From Microvirga alba (GTDB taxonomy: Bacteria > Pseudomonadota > Alphaproteobacteria > Rhizobiales > Beijerinckiaceae), in assembly GCF_015694465.1 (NCBI RefSeq), contig NZ_JADQDO010000006.1, positions 186,001 through 250,000 on the forward strand: a stretch of DNA of 64,000 nt, given 5' to 3'. This document shows, piece after piece, positions 8,464-17,006 of the stretch (the first letter of the stretch is position 1; each line of letters opens with the position of its first letter). The notes beneath the pieces are model-generated. The model searched no databases, was not told the origin of the DNA, and saw only the letters and a list, made by a program, of their open reading frames with translations. A program made the position numbers and the translations under genes.

Positions 8464-9375
8464 CTACTTCGGACCTATGACAACACGTAGGCTCTCAAAA
8501 CCGCTCCTCCCCCTCATGAGCCATTTCGCATATGCAGTGATGTCTTTATCACTCCACCAATCGCGCCCTGTTCTCTGATCCGCCTCTTTGTCGTAGGCGA
8601 TCCCATCCACTGTCAGCGTGTCGTGCTCAATGCGAAATTTCAGCGCGTATCGGACCACGCTCTTAATGTTCGCGTGAACAGGACGGTTCGCATGGAATGG
8701 CCGAGCGTCAACCTGATACGGCTTGTTGAAGCCTTTACCGCGAAGAGCTTGGGCAAATTCCTCACAAGTGACATCCCCAAGTCCAACAATCGCGTGGAGA
8801 TGCGGGCGCCAAACGGTAGTGTCCGCTTTTGCTACGAGCACAGGGAAGTCCAAAGCCTCAAGAGCAATCCGTGTGTTTCTGCCTTGCTCGTCGAAGTCTG
8901 ATGCTGAGAGCCGTGCCATCTCCCACCAACCAGTGAATTGCACATCATTCCAGCGCACATCGCGATCACGTTGGTACGCGATGATGTTGCGCAGCCTGTT
9001 CTTGGCCTTCCGTTGGCTCGGCTCAACCTCATCGAGATCTGTCTGAACTGGCAAAAGCAGAGTTAGGAACGCCAGCCGCTCATTGGGGATGCCAACAAAG
9101 GTCTTTTTAAGCGCTAGCCCCGTTTCTTTGCCGCGTCGGCGCATGAAGCAGCGCGGGCACAGAGGCACGCCGCATAAGCGCATGTTATTGTGATTTTCAT
9201 CCATCGTACCGCATGCTTCCATACGGTCGTAGAGAGAGTGCTGCTTTGTAAGCGCTTGCATTACGCGCTCACGCTGCATCTGCATTCCCGGAGATAGCCA
9301 GCGAATCTGCTTACGCTCGTGCGGTTCAAAACACTTCGTAATTAGCTGGGCACGAAAATGATCTAAATTTCCCAT
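8464..9375 (-). CDS. Rolling-circle replication initiator (HUH endonuclease)
   Basis: 303 aa. A cysteine cluster CGVPLCPRCFMRRR (Cys 68, 73, 76) is followed by an HUH-type motif WRPHLHAIVG (His192, His194) and a candidate catalytic tyrosine motif VVRYALKF (Tyr243, Lys246). This order matches Rep proteins of the pC194 kind, which nick a double-strand origin and stay linked to the 5' end. ATG 9375 is chosen because GAGG lies about 10 nt upstream; an in-frame start at 9399 has no clear ribosome site. With DUF6641 downstream it forms a plasmid- or phage-derived replication module in the island. No nick site was identified. Confidence 0.75.
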   Translation of the reverse strand: MGNLDHFRAQLITKCFEPHERKQIRWLSPGMQMQRERVMQALTKQHSLYDRMEACGTMDENHNNMRLCGVPLCPRCFMRRRGKETGLALKKTFVGIPNERLAFLTLLLPVQTDLDEVEPSQRKAKNRLRNIIAYQRDRDVRWNDVQFTGWWEMARLSASDFDEQGRNTRIALEALDFPVLVAKADTTVWRPHLHAIVGLGDVTCEEFAQALRGKGFNKPYQVDARPFHANRPVHANIKSVVRYALKFRIEHDTLTVDGIAYDKEADQRTGRDWWSDKDITAYAKWLMRGRSGFESLRVVIGPK

Positions 9376-9485
9376 GATAACCTCAAACAACAACAGCAAT
9401 TATTTACGGCAATCTGCCTCCGGGGAGAGGAAGCAGATCACCTAGTTCAGATTCTGCGGATGGATGATGGCTAGCTCGCCTAACC

Positions 9486-9932
9486 TTAGTCGTTCGGGAG
9501 ATGCCCTTGACCGACGGCCAATAACACGACGTATTTCATGACGTATTCTGGGATCGGAAGTGCGTCTCGGAGATCGACGGGATTTTCGGAGAATTGACAG
9601 ATGCCGTCCTTCGTCCCGACGAGCCAGCGGTCAAGCGAGTGATTACATAAGCCAAACTGGTCAACTGGACCCATCGAAGGCACGCGAAACAGGATGCCGA
9701 TGGTGTGCTCAAGGCGCAAGACCTCGAATTTCGGCCACTGCCCCTGATAGCTCAACGGCGAAGTATTGTGATTGTATTGAACGATGCTGATGGGATCGAT
9801 ACCAATCCTAGCTTTCTGGGCAGCCGTCTCACAAGGCTCCACACAGTTACAAGAGAAGCATTTCGTCCAACTGCCTCGATGGCTTCGATTGGGCAGTGCA
9901 TCGTTGCGAATTATTCCATTGATTCCGGTCAT
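9486..9932 (-). CDS. Hypothetical protein
   Basis: 148 aa, not recognised. The first 50 residues contain a Cys pair (FSCNC) and low-complexity sequence, while residues about 65-148 (KFEVLRLEHTIGILFRVP onward) look like a folded domain. The true start may therefore be downstream. No signal peptide, membrane helix or enzyme motif is seen. It lies upstream of the Rep gene in the same direction. Confidence 0.4.
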   Translation of the reverse strand: MTGINGIIRNDALPNRSHRGSWTKCFSCNCVEPCETAAQKARIGIDPISIVQYNHNTSPLSYQGQWPKFEVLRLEHTIGILFRVPSMGPVDQFGLCNHSLDRWLVGTKDGICQFSENPVDLRDALPIPEYVMKYVVLLAVGQGHLPND

Positions 9933-10084
9933 ATGATCAGCAGGCTCCTTTGCTCGATCATCCGGAACGTAATCGCGCCCCGCCTTGCGAGCACGGACGA
10001 AATTTCATAAAAACTCCTATTCTATCAATAGATTATGCAAATTGTGATTAAAAGCTGCCCCTAAAACCGACACAAGCGCTGTTC

Positions 10085-10942
10085 TCAAATGGCAGCAAGA
10101 ATGTCCTTGCGGAGGCGGTCATCAGCGACGAAGCGCGATGGTCCGGCGTTGAGACGTTCAGCCGCAATGATGCAGGCCGTTAGGATCTTTGCGGCATGCG
10201 TCGTATGGAGCGATCTCGTCAGCTTCTTTCCGAGCGCGCTCGCGCCGAAGTAATCAAATAATATCTCGCGAACACCGACGGGCAAGGATTGGATCGCCCT
10301 TTGCAGTCGTATGGCTGCCAAAAGAGCCGTTTGAAGTGCTCTCCGCCTCTTAAGCCAGTGAGAACGTGCCTCTTCTATTCTCAGGGCCCTACGCGCCGGC
10401 CCATTCTCGCGTTTGACCCATATAGAGAAGGGGCCGCTGGCGGGGTGCAGGAACTCTGCACTTCGGTCGTGCATCTCCTGAAGTAAGTTATACAGAGCAC
10501 GTGCAGTTCGTGTCGCCCATATGTGAGAGATGAATTGACACGTTTCCTCATCTAGCCCAAGCGCGCGCTGCGCATCCCGCGAACTCCAGGATGCGGCGAC
10601 CTCCTGCGCTTGCGCTTGGCGACGTCGGGAGTGATAGTCTCTCTCAGCTTCTGTCAGATGCATGCGGTTTTCAGCGATTCTTTCCCGTACTTTATTCATG
10701 TCAAAGTCCCGAAGAGCCAACGCAAAAAGGATGAGTTCATCCCTTGTCAAAGGCACCTTCCCGATCGGGAACGCCTTCCCGCCCTCTCTCCATTCAGCCA
10801 TCAATGGCCATTGATGCAGCGCAAAGACATAGAGAGAATTAAGCCGATCAACCCGCGGCAGGCCCCGCAACAGATTTCGGTTTCTACGCGCTTCTTCGAT
10901 CACCGGATCAAGCGCTGAAGGATAGGGTTTGCGACGCGCCAT
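10085..10942 (-). CDS. Hypothetical protein, helical and basic
   Basis: 285 aa, not recognised. It is rich in Arg, Leu and Ala with long predicted helices, including a basic stretch about 120-135 (DYHSRRRQAQAQE) and another at 195-205 (HWLKRRRALQ). There is no signal peptide or membrane segment. The compact arrangement and codon use suggest a real gene. It is leftward and separated from the neighbouring 148-aa gene by 152 bp. Nothing supports a specific function. Confidence 0.6.
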   Translation of the reverse strand: MARRKPYPSALDPVIEEARRNRNLLRGLPRVDRLNSLYVFALHQWPLMAEWREGGKAFPIGKVPLTRDELILFALALRDFDMNKVRERIAENRMHLTEAERDYHSRRRQAQAQEVAASWSSRDAQRALGLDEETCQFISHIWATRTARALYNLLQEMHDRSAEFLHPASGPFSIWVKRENGPARRALRIEEARSHWLKRRRALQTALLAAIRLQRAIQSLPVGVREILFDYFGASALGKKLTRSLHTTHAAKILTACIIAAERLNAGPSRFVADDRLRKDILAAI

Positions 10943-11315
10943 ATGCGATCCCGTATCGTCGGTCTTCCCTTAATAACAACCAGCCTAGCTTTGAGATCCA
11001 CTCACTTTCCCGAAATCTCCAGAAAACAAGGATCGGCCACGATTCCGAAGAAAGCAGCTACCGATCACGTCGATGAAGGGCCGCCTCGGGGAAAATAACA
11101 AAATTATTCCAAACGAAACCACAGATTTGATCAGCTGTTAAGCTGATATGGGTATCAGCCAATCGATAATAGCCGTCCGAACCTCATAAAAACTACAGTT
11201 TTTTAGGTTAAACTCACAAATGCTTATGAGTCATGGCTTCTGAGAAACCATTGCCCTTTTCAAATTCTGGAAACATCATGCTTTGTCGCTAGCAGCTATA
11301 GAGCATGAGGTTTAG
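10943..11315. other. Intergenic stretch between divergent genes
   Basis: About 370 bp separating the leftward 285-aa gene from the rightward short recombinase. It must carry both promoters. No RNA gene, clear repeat or operator was seen. Confidence 0.5.
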
Positions 11316-11885
11316 ATGAAGCAGGCGCGCGTACTTACCGAGGCGGAATTCAAGCGTCTTACTGCTGTAGTAAGTCAAGGACGGCATGGAGCACGTAATC
11401 GGCTTGCTCTCATGCTCAGCTACTTTGCTGGCTTGCGCGTTGGTGAGATCGCTACTCTGAAGTGGGATGATCTCCTGGACAGAGAAGGTCACGTCCGTGA
11501 ACAGCTGCGGCTCAATGCAGCTGTCACCAAGGGAGGGCACGCACGAGTGGTATTCATGAACTCCCGACTACAGCGAGAGATAGAACAATTTCGGAGCACG
11601 CTAAAGCGACCACCGCAACCCACCCAGCCAGTGCTGGTCACCCAAAAGCGTACATCATTCAGCGCCAACACACTTTGTCAGCTCATCGGACAGTGGTACG
11701 CGCAGGCGGGCTTAGATGGAGGGACAAGCCACAGCGGACGACGCTGGTTTATTACCAAGCTGGCGCACGCGGGCATATCGTCAAAGGCAATCATGCTTCT
11801 TGCTGGTCACAAGCATCTTTCAACAACGCAGCGCTACATCGACGTAAATGATGAAATGATGCGCTCGGCGGTTGAGATCCTATAA
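11316..11885 (+). CDS. Short tyrosine recombinase (catalytic domain only)
   Basis: 189 aa. All catalytic residues are visible: Arg41 in AGLRVGE, Lys72 in VTKGGHARV, His139-x-x-Arg142 in SHSGRRWF, His165 in AGHKHLST and the nucleophile Tyr174 in TQRYID. The protein lacks the N-terminal arm-binding and core-binding domains of full integrases (300-440 aa), so it resembles the catalytic part of XerC-like or integron-like enzymes. Its 3' half is repeated in broken form at 13553-13788, on the far side of the nuclease gene. Function in moving cargo is inference. Confidence 0.85.
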   Translation: MKQARVLTEAEFKRLTAVVSQGRHGARNRLALMLSYFAGLRVGEIATLKWDDLLDREGHVREQLRLNAAVTKGGHARVVFMNSRLQREIEQFRSTLKRPPQPTQPVLVTQKRTSFSANTLCQLIGQWYAQAGLDGGTSHSGRRWFITKLAHAGISSKAIMLLAGHKHLSTTQRYIDVNDEMMRSAVEIL

Positions 11886-12062
11886 CGCCGAAAGTTCTCA
11901 ATCCTCTTCGTGGATTGTCGACGAAGATGAATGAATGAGGCAAATGTCTCAATCGGAGGGTCCGCTTCGCGTCCATGTCGGTCATTGCCGGGGCGACTGG
12001 CAATTCCCGGAAGCAGACCTTCGATCTCCGTCATGGAGAGCTCTAGAAGCAGAATCTTTCGC

Positions 12063-13478
12063 CTAGCGCGGCAAGCTGATGATGAAACGCCAGATCCTCT
12101 CGTCGAGGAAGTTCTCGGCGCTGTCGCTATCCTCGCCAATTTCGAGTAGCTCAACGAGGTCTAGGTTGGAAAGCACTAGGATCAGCTTGCCGCTCTCGCG
12201 CATCGCCCCTTGAGCGGCCCGCAAGCATCCTGCATCCCCACCCTTGGGGGCGATTAGGAAGCACACCGTCCGCAGAGCCCCGGCAAAAAGGTAACGCTCG
12301 GTGGAGTAGATCTGATCGGCAGTGATGGGATCCTGATAGTTCTTGCATTCGAAGAGCAACGCCTTGGTCCGGAAGTCAGCGCGGAGGCTGTCCCAGAAAG
12401 GCCTGCCGGGGGCGATACGGCAGATGAAGTCGTAGCGGTTCCCACCGTCGCTAGTCTCGGCCTGCCGCTCGAAGCCGAAAAGATTCGGATCAAACAGAAA
12501 GATAAACGTCCGCATGCATAGACGTTCGAATTCAGTGGGCGAGAGTGCGACCGCGCCTGACTCGTGATCCTTGAGCTCCTTGATCAGAGCGGCCCGCGTA
12601 TCGCGGCGTTCGGCTGCGCGACGAGCCTCGATCTCCGCGGGCGCTTCTTCACGAACGCTCGCCGTCGGCGCGCGCTGGGCGAGAGCGCCGACCTCAGCCT
12701 CGAGATCCGCGAGGGTCCGGATGCTCACCTCGGTTTGATGCTGCGACCAATGCTGCGTCTCTGGCGTCATGTCCGACGCGACGATGATGATCGGCGTGCC
12801 GCTCCAGAGATCGGCACCACGAAGGGTGGATAGGCGCACTATCTCTCGCTGCAACCGGTCGGCTTGAAGGGGTTTGCCGGAGCTGAGCACCTCGACCGGT
12901 GTGCGCTGGCCGCGGCGTTCGATGACAAGATCAACTCTGAGCGGGCCGAACAGCACCTCTTGATGAACATTGTAGCCCAACTGACGGTAAGCTTCGGCCA
13001 CTCGGCTTTCAGCATTGACCTCCTGCGGTAACGCGCTCAGCCGGGCTAACAGCACCTCTGCCATACCGTCAGGCACAGCAGCGAGGTAGACATGCTGATA
13101 ACCATTCCCCTCCTCGTTCAATGGGGCATACTTCTTGGGAAGGTGGGGTCTTATCTCGCTGATGAACTCCTTGGGTCTCAGCGGCTGAGGTAAAGCGTAC
13201 CACTCAACCGGCACCATCCAGCCATCCTGTGCCAAGTGTGTACCAGCCGATCCAAGCTCGGGCGGCTTTGGGCTGGAAACAGCTCGGTGGGTGATGATAC
13301 CAAGCTGTCGGATCTGTCCGCCGGCATATGAGAAGACGAGATCGCCAGGCACGAGGAGCCGTAGATTGTCGTAGGACCGATTGGGGCCTCCATTGCCCTT
13401 GGTCTTAGGTGACCAGATGTATCTCCCCTCGATCTCCTGCCGGTACGTTTGACTGTGGTTGACCCACCAGAACGCCAT
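12063..13478 (-). CDS. Putative restriction-type nuclease with EVE/YTH-like N-terminus
   Basis: 471 aa from ATG 13478, where homologues begin (MAFWWVNHSQTYRQE); ATG 13481 is also possible. Residues 1-140 resemble the N-terminal domain found on some HNH and modification-dependent endonucleases, which may recognise modified bases. Residues about 158-230 look like a first PD-(D/E)xK-type fold (VDLVIE, Asp183; PVEVLSSGK, Glu196). Residues 310-420 form a second with Asp350 (RYDFICR) and Glu377-x-Lys379 (LLFECKNY), the Mrr-like active site. It is probably a defence nuclease acting without a methylase partner. It lies alone, between a short recombinase and a broken copy of it. Confidence 0.72.
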   Translation of the reverse strand: MAFWWVNHSQTYRQEIEGRYIWSPKTKGNGGPNRSYDNLRLLVPGDLVFSYAGGQIRQLGIITHRAVSSPKPPELGSAGTHLAQDGWMVPVEWYALPQPLRPKEFISEIRPHLPKKYAPLNEEGNGYQHVYLAAVPDGMAEVLLARLSALPQEVNAESRVAEAYRQLGYNVHQEVLFGPLRVDLVIERRGQRTPVEVLSSGKPLQADRLQREIVRLSTLRGADLWSGTPIIIVASDMTPETQHWSQHQTEVSIRTLADLEAEVGALAQRAPTASVREEAPAEIEARRAAERRDTRAALIKELKDHESGAVALSPTEFERLCMRTFIFLFDPNLFGFERQAETSDGGNRYDFICRIAPGRPFWDSLRADFRTKALLFECKNYQDPITADQIYSTERYLFAGALRTVCFLIAPKGGDAGCLRAAQGAMRESGKLILVLSNLDLVELLEIGEDSDSAENFLDERIWRFIISLPR

Positions 13479-13552
13479 CATGCCCCCCCGTTTGTTGAGC
13501 CGGATTATATTCAGCACCGTGGGTGTTCAACAACTGCTCTGAACCAAAACTG

Positions 13553-13788
13553 GCCAGTGCTGATGGCCTAAAACCGTGCGTCATTCAACGCCAGCGCATG
13601 GGACAGTAGTACGCCCAGGCGAGCTTAGATGGAGGGACAAGCCATAGCGCGACGCTGGTTCATTACCAAGCTGGCGCACGCGGGCATATCACCCAAAGCG
13701 ATCATGCTGCTTACTGGGCGCCGACACCTCGCAACCACTCAGCGCTACATCGACATGAAATGGTGCGAGCTGCGGTTGAGCTCCTTAG
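13553..13788 (+). pseudogene. Broken partial copy of the short tyrosine recombinase
   Basis: This stretch matches 11627-11885, the 3' half of the intact 189-aa recombinase, from GCCAGTGCTG to the final GTTGAG. It has a small deletion near 13597, a frameshift at the His-x-x-Arg motif, and Arg in place of the second catalytic His (GRRHL instead of GHKHL). YID with the tyrosine remains. There is no start. The two copies are in direct orientation and frame a 1.7-kb unit that holds the nuclease gene. Confidence 0.88.
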
Positions 13789-13828
13789 ATCGATCACTGT
13801 CGCAAGGTCAGCAGCAATGCACTGAATT

Positions 13829-14878
13829 TCAGAAATATGACGTAGGTTCAAATCGATCATCGAGTTCGTAGAGGCAGATGGTTCCTGTTGGTGCTACATC
13901 TAGCTGCCTATAGCGTGTCGGCACACGACATATTACTTCCATCTTGTCTTCGCTTAGAGCCGCGAGGGCGAGTGCAAGTGCATGTGGCTTCGAGCCAATC
14001 GCGAGTCCTGTGACATTGTCGGAACTCGACGACCTGCAGAACTCAATGGCGAACTTGGTCAAACTCAACACATCGCAGAGTGGCACATTAGATCGCTGAA
14101 CGTTTGACTCTGAAAGGAGGCTCAGAAGTGCTGCGCGCTCGCTGGGCACAAGTTTATCCGGCTCCTGCACTAAGCTTTCTTGAATCAGGATCAAGCCGAG
14201 TCGCCGCGGCTCGTATTTCTCAATCAAAGGCACTGAAAGCCCAACCTCACCGCCCATCGCGACGATTAAATCACGATACATTGGCATGGCACTTTCTGCT
14301 TCCAAATACGGTACCTGCAGTGACTGCCACTCACCCTCAGAGATAATGCCACTTGCGGTACCTGGCTGCTCAGGTGACTTTGCGCTCGCATGATCTTCAT
14401 GAAGAGAGTACGCACCCTCCGCATACACACAGTCTAAACGAGAAACATAGTCTCGCTTGAACCCACAACCGAATAGAAAAAGGATGTATGACTTGGGAAG
14501 ACAAGTGACATCTACCAATATTTTGAGTGGCCTACCCTTCTGGACATACAGATCTCTCAAGAGGCGCTCGAAACGATCCGCATTAGCTCCGAAATCTGTC
14601 GAACGCTCGAAATCGAGCACTTCCAAATCCCAATCCAAAGCACGAAATGTCTCTAGAGTGGCGTTTTTCTTATCTTCGGCCTCTTGATCGACGGACCGAA
14701 ACTTTAGCAACTTAAGAGGACCAACGCGCTGAGCGACGGCTGACAACGCCGTGCTAGCCCGCTTTTCCCAACTTAACCCTGCGAGGACTACGTCATACTC
14801 ACGGCTAAGTTCTATTCTGGAAAGGCCGAGGGACTGCCTTAGAGAGATCGAGCCTGCCGCGTAGACCTCACTCATCAT
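13829..14878 (-). CDS. Uncharacterised protein, third gene of the phosphoesterase-ATPase operon
   Basis: 349 aa from ATG 14878, which follows GGAG by about 8 nt; a GTG at 14890 and an ATG at 14875 are alternatives. It overlaps the ATPase stop by 11 nt. Two Rossmann-like halves are suggested. The first has DVVLAGLSWEKRAS at the start and KILVDVTCLPKSYILFLFG near residue 135. The second has LIVAMGGEVGLSVPLIEKY near 205 and VTGLAIGSKPHALALALAAL near 290, then PTRYRQLD. The DxTxxPK segment recalls nucleotide-sensing (CARF-like) folds, but that is only an impression. No nuclease or membrane motif is seen. It could be the sensor or the effector of the operon. Confidence 0.7.
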   Translation of the reverse strand: MMSEVYAAGSISLRQSLGLSRIELSREYDVVLAGLSWEKRASTALSAVAQRVGPLKLLKFRSVDQEAEDKKNATLETFRALDWDLEVLDFERSTDFGANADRFERLLRDLYVQKGRPLKILVDVTCLPKSYILFLFGCGFKRDYVSRLDCVYAEGAYSLHEDHASAKSPEQPGTASGIISEGEWQSLQVPYLEAESAMPMYRDLIVAMGGEVGLSVPLIEKYEPRRLGLILIQESLVQEPDKLVPSERAALLSLLSESNVQRSNVPLCDVLSLTKFAIEFCRSSSSDNVTGLAIGSKPHALALALAALSEDKMEVICRVPTRYRQLDVAPTGTICLYELDDRFEPTSYF

Positions 14879-17006
14879 CCTGGTCTCCACCTAACGGTAA
14901 GGGCAGCTGCGAGCCGTTCCCTACTACAGATCTTGTTGCCATAGCTTCTGCCCATGCTCGTGCGTCAGCTGGCGCCTGCCGGTCACATAGCGGCCAGAGC
15001 TCCTTTGGAGTTACAACAACCTGTTCGTACGCTCCTCGAAACGAGAACCGGTAATGCGGAGAAAACCGGCGATGAAGTCGAAAGGTAATTGTTCTCCCAC
15101 GCTGGTCTTCTGGCTCTTGAGCATCGGTGCCGTCGTGAAATTTGACCTCTATCGTTCTCAAATATCCGGCGATTTCCGCTTGACGAATTGCCCGCCACAC
15201 TGCTCGCTCTCTATCTGAAGTCACATCGCCAGGCGAGATGATCTCAGGACGGCTGAAACGCACAGTGAATACACCACGCTCTGCACGTCCCAGCACAGCT
15301 GGGTCGTCAGGCGCTGATTGTAGGATGGATGTATAGTATCCCAGACCGTCCAGCAGACGCATAACAATGTCAGAGTCCAGCTCTGCCCGAGAACTTACGG
15401 ACGAGTGGTATGACGAGCTCGCGGATGCAATTCCATCCGCTTGAATGTCCCACCCAATCTGAGTTCGCGATGTCGCGAAGCGATCCAGGCTTCCCTGGTC
15501 GCTTTTATCAAGCTTTTGTCGCCGTGTGTAAGACTCGTAAATCTCGCCAAGGATCTCCAGGAAGTCGCGAATTGAACCATCAGCTAATGAGGTCGCGACA
15601 TTGGCTCCTCCGAGAGGTAACCTTCTGAAACCGAGCACTGCAGCAAGTTGCAATAACGCACCGCGCTGCTTTCGGCGCAACCATGCCTCAAATGCCGGTT
15701 CAACTAGTCGCGGTGCAAGTTCTAGAAGCTTTTTCTCGTCATCCGGCGAGAAGCTCGTTTTGAATGCATCCTCGCGACCTTGCCAAAGTAGCAATAGATA
15801 AGATTCGTATATCGGAAGCGCAGTGCCTTCTTTCGTCAACCGTGTCCGATGCCGTTTACTTATCTCGATCAACTTATCTTTAAGCGTCGACGCGGCGCGG
15901 ACTAGCTCATCCGCGATCGGGCTTGTCGAGCGTTGCAGCATGACAGCTGCCATATCATTGACATCCCTGCGCCCTAACCTCACTGGCAGCGGGAAGAAAT
16001 CCGAGATATTGTCGCTCTTGTTCGTGTTCCGCACGTTCTCAGAAACTGAGAACAGCAGCCGCAAACTAACAACCGCCTGGCAAAGCTCGCGAAAATCGTC
16101 CTCGTTTCGTGAGTCGAGCGAAATCACTTTCCTATCCGCTTCGGTTAGCGGTTGTTGGTCGATGAATGTCTCAGTACTCTCGAAGAATGCGCCAACGTAG
16201 CTCACCACCCATGAAATCGGGAAGCGACTAATACGAACAAGCGTATTGATGCTTTTTTGTTGCAGTGGATCTAGAACCTCGCAGTCATCGAGACAAAAGC
16301 GAAATCCTGGCTGACGCTCCCCCCGGGGGTTAACTAGCCTAATCCCGTTAGCGAGGCGCTCACTTGCATAAGCAAGTAATTCCCCAGGCTCACGAGCAGG
16401 CAATTGAGCCTGCAACTCTCGGAATGTTCCTCTCCCAGCGGCCTCATTCATCGCACGCGCGATAGACCTTAACAGTCTCGACAATTCGAGAAACGTCTTG
16501 GGTCTGACACCAACGAAGATCGATAATGCGGGAAATTCTTCGAGCACATCGTCAACGAAGCGGAGTTCATGGGCAGGACTCTGAGAGATATTGCGGGAAA
16601 GGCGGAGCTGATGACATGCATGCAACATCCTTTCGATGCAGGTGATTTCGACGATTAAAGAGAAATACTTGTGGAACTCCCAATCGGCGACTTCAGGCTT
16701 GTCGAATGCTGCTTTCCACGCTCGCGATGATAGAGACGAACTCAGATGATCGGGAAAGCGGACATAGATACCTATGTGACTAAAATCGGCTAGGGTTCTT
16801 TGCATCTTCAGAGAGACATTGTTAGTAAGATCCTCCCAGCAAATGCTCTTCAGAAGTGTGGTCTTTCCACTCCCCCTGCTTCCTCTAACATAGATGGATT
16901 TTTCCGAATCCAGCTGTTCTGCAGTTTTTGTGAACCAAATCAGCCGGAAGTCCTCCCGCTGATGCTCCCAGCGTGTCGGGCGGAATGGATTGAGCCGATT
17001 AACCAT
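14868..17006 (-). CDS. P-loop ATPase of the ORC/CDC6 or STAND kind, second gene of the operon
   Basis: 712 aa. Walker A is GSRGSGKT (residues 42-49) and Walker B is FRFCLDDCE (235-243, Asp240/Asp241), a spacing of about 190 residues that suggests inserted helices. The opening (NPFRPTRWEHQREDF) and the acidic Walker B with DD fit ORC-CDC6/STAND-type AAA+ ATPases rather than transporters. The C-terminal 350 residues include winged-helix-like stretches but no recognisable effector. Its ATG shares one base with the stop of the phosphoesterase gene (TAATG), so translation is coupled. In similar architectures such ATPases act as switches that control an effector; here that is inference. Confidence 0.78.
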   Translation of the reverse strand: MVNRLNPFRPTRWEHQREDFRLIWFTKTAEQLDSEKSIYVRGSRGSGKTTLLKSICWEDLTNNVSLKMQRTLADFSHIGIYVRFPDHLSSSLSSRAWKAAFDKPEVADWEFHKYFSLIVEITCIERMLHACHQLRLSRNISQSPAHELRFVDDVLEEFPALSIFVGVRPKTFLELSRLLRSIARAMNEAAGRGTFRELQAQLPAREPGELLAYASERLANGIRLVNPRGERQPGFRFCLDDCEVLDPLQQKSINTLVRISRFPISWVVSYVGAFFESTETFIDQQPLTEADRKVISLDSRNEDDFRELCQAVVSLRLLFSVSENVRNTNKSDNISDFFPLPVRLGRRDVNDMAAVMLQRSTSPIADELVRAASTLKDKLIEISKRHRTRLTKEGTALPIYESYLLLLWQGREDAFKTSFSPDDEKKLLELAPRLVEPAFEAWLRRKQRGALLQLAAVLGFRRLPLGGANVATSLADGSIRDFLEILGEIYESYTRRQKLDKSDQGSLDRFATSRTQIGWDIQADGIASASSSYHSSVSSRAELDSDIVMRLLDGLGYYTSILQSAPDDPAVLGRAERGVFTVRFSRPEIISPGDVTSDRERAVWRAIRQAEIAGYLRTIEVKFHDGTDAQEPEDQRGRTITFRLHRRFSPHYRFSFRGAYEQVVVTPKELWPLCDRQAPADARAWAEAMATRSVVGNGSQLPLPLGGDQDDE

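Noticed and set aside
11316..13788. An integron with attC sites and gene cassettes
   Set aside because: The short recombinase and its broken copy recall a cassette system, but no attC-like palindromes were seen and the enzyme lacks the integron-specific extra domain.
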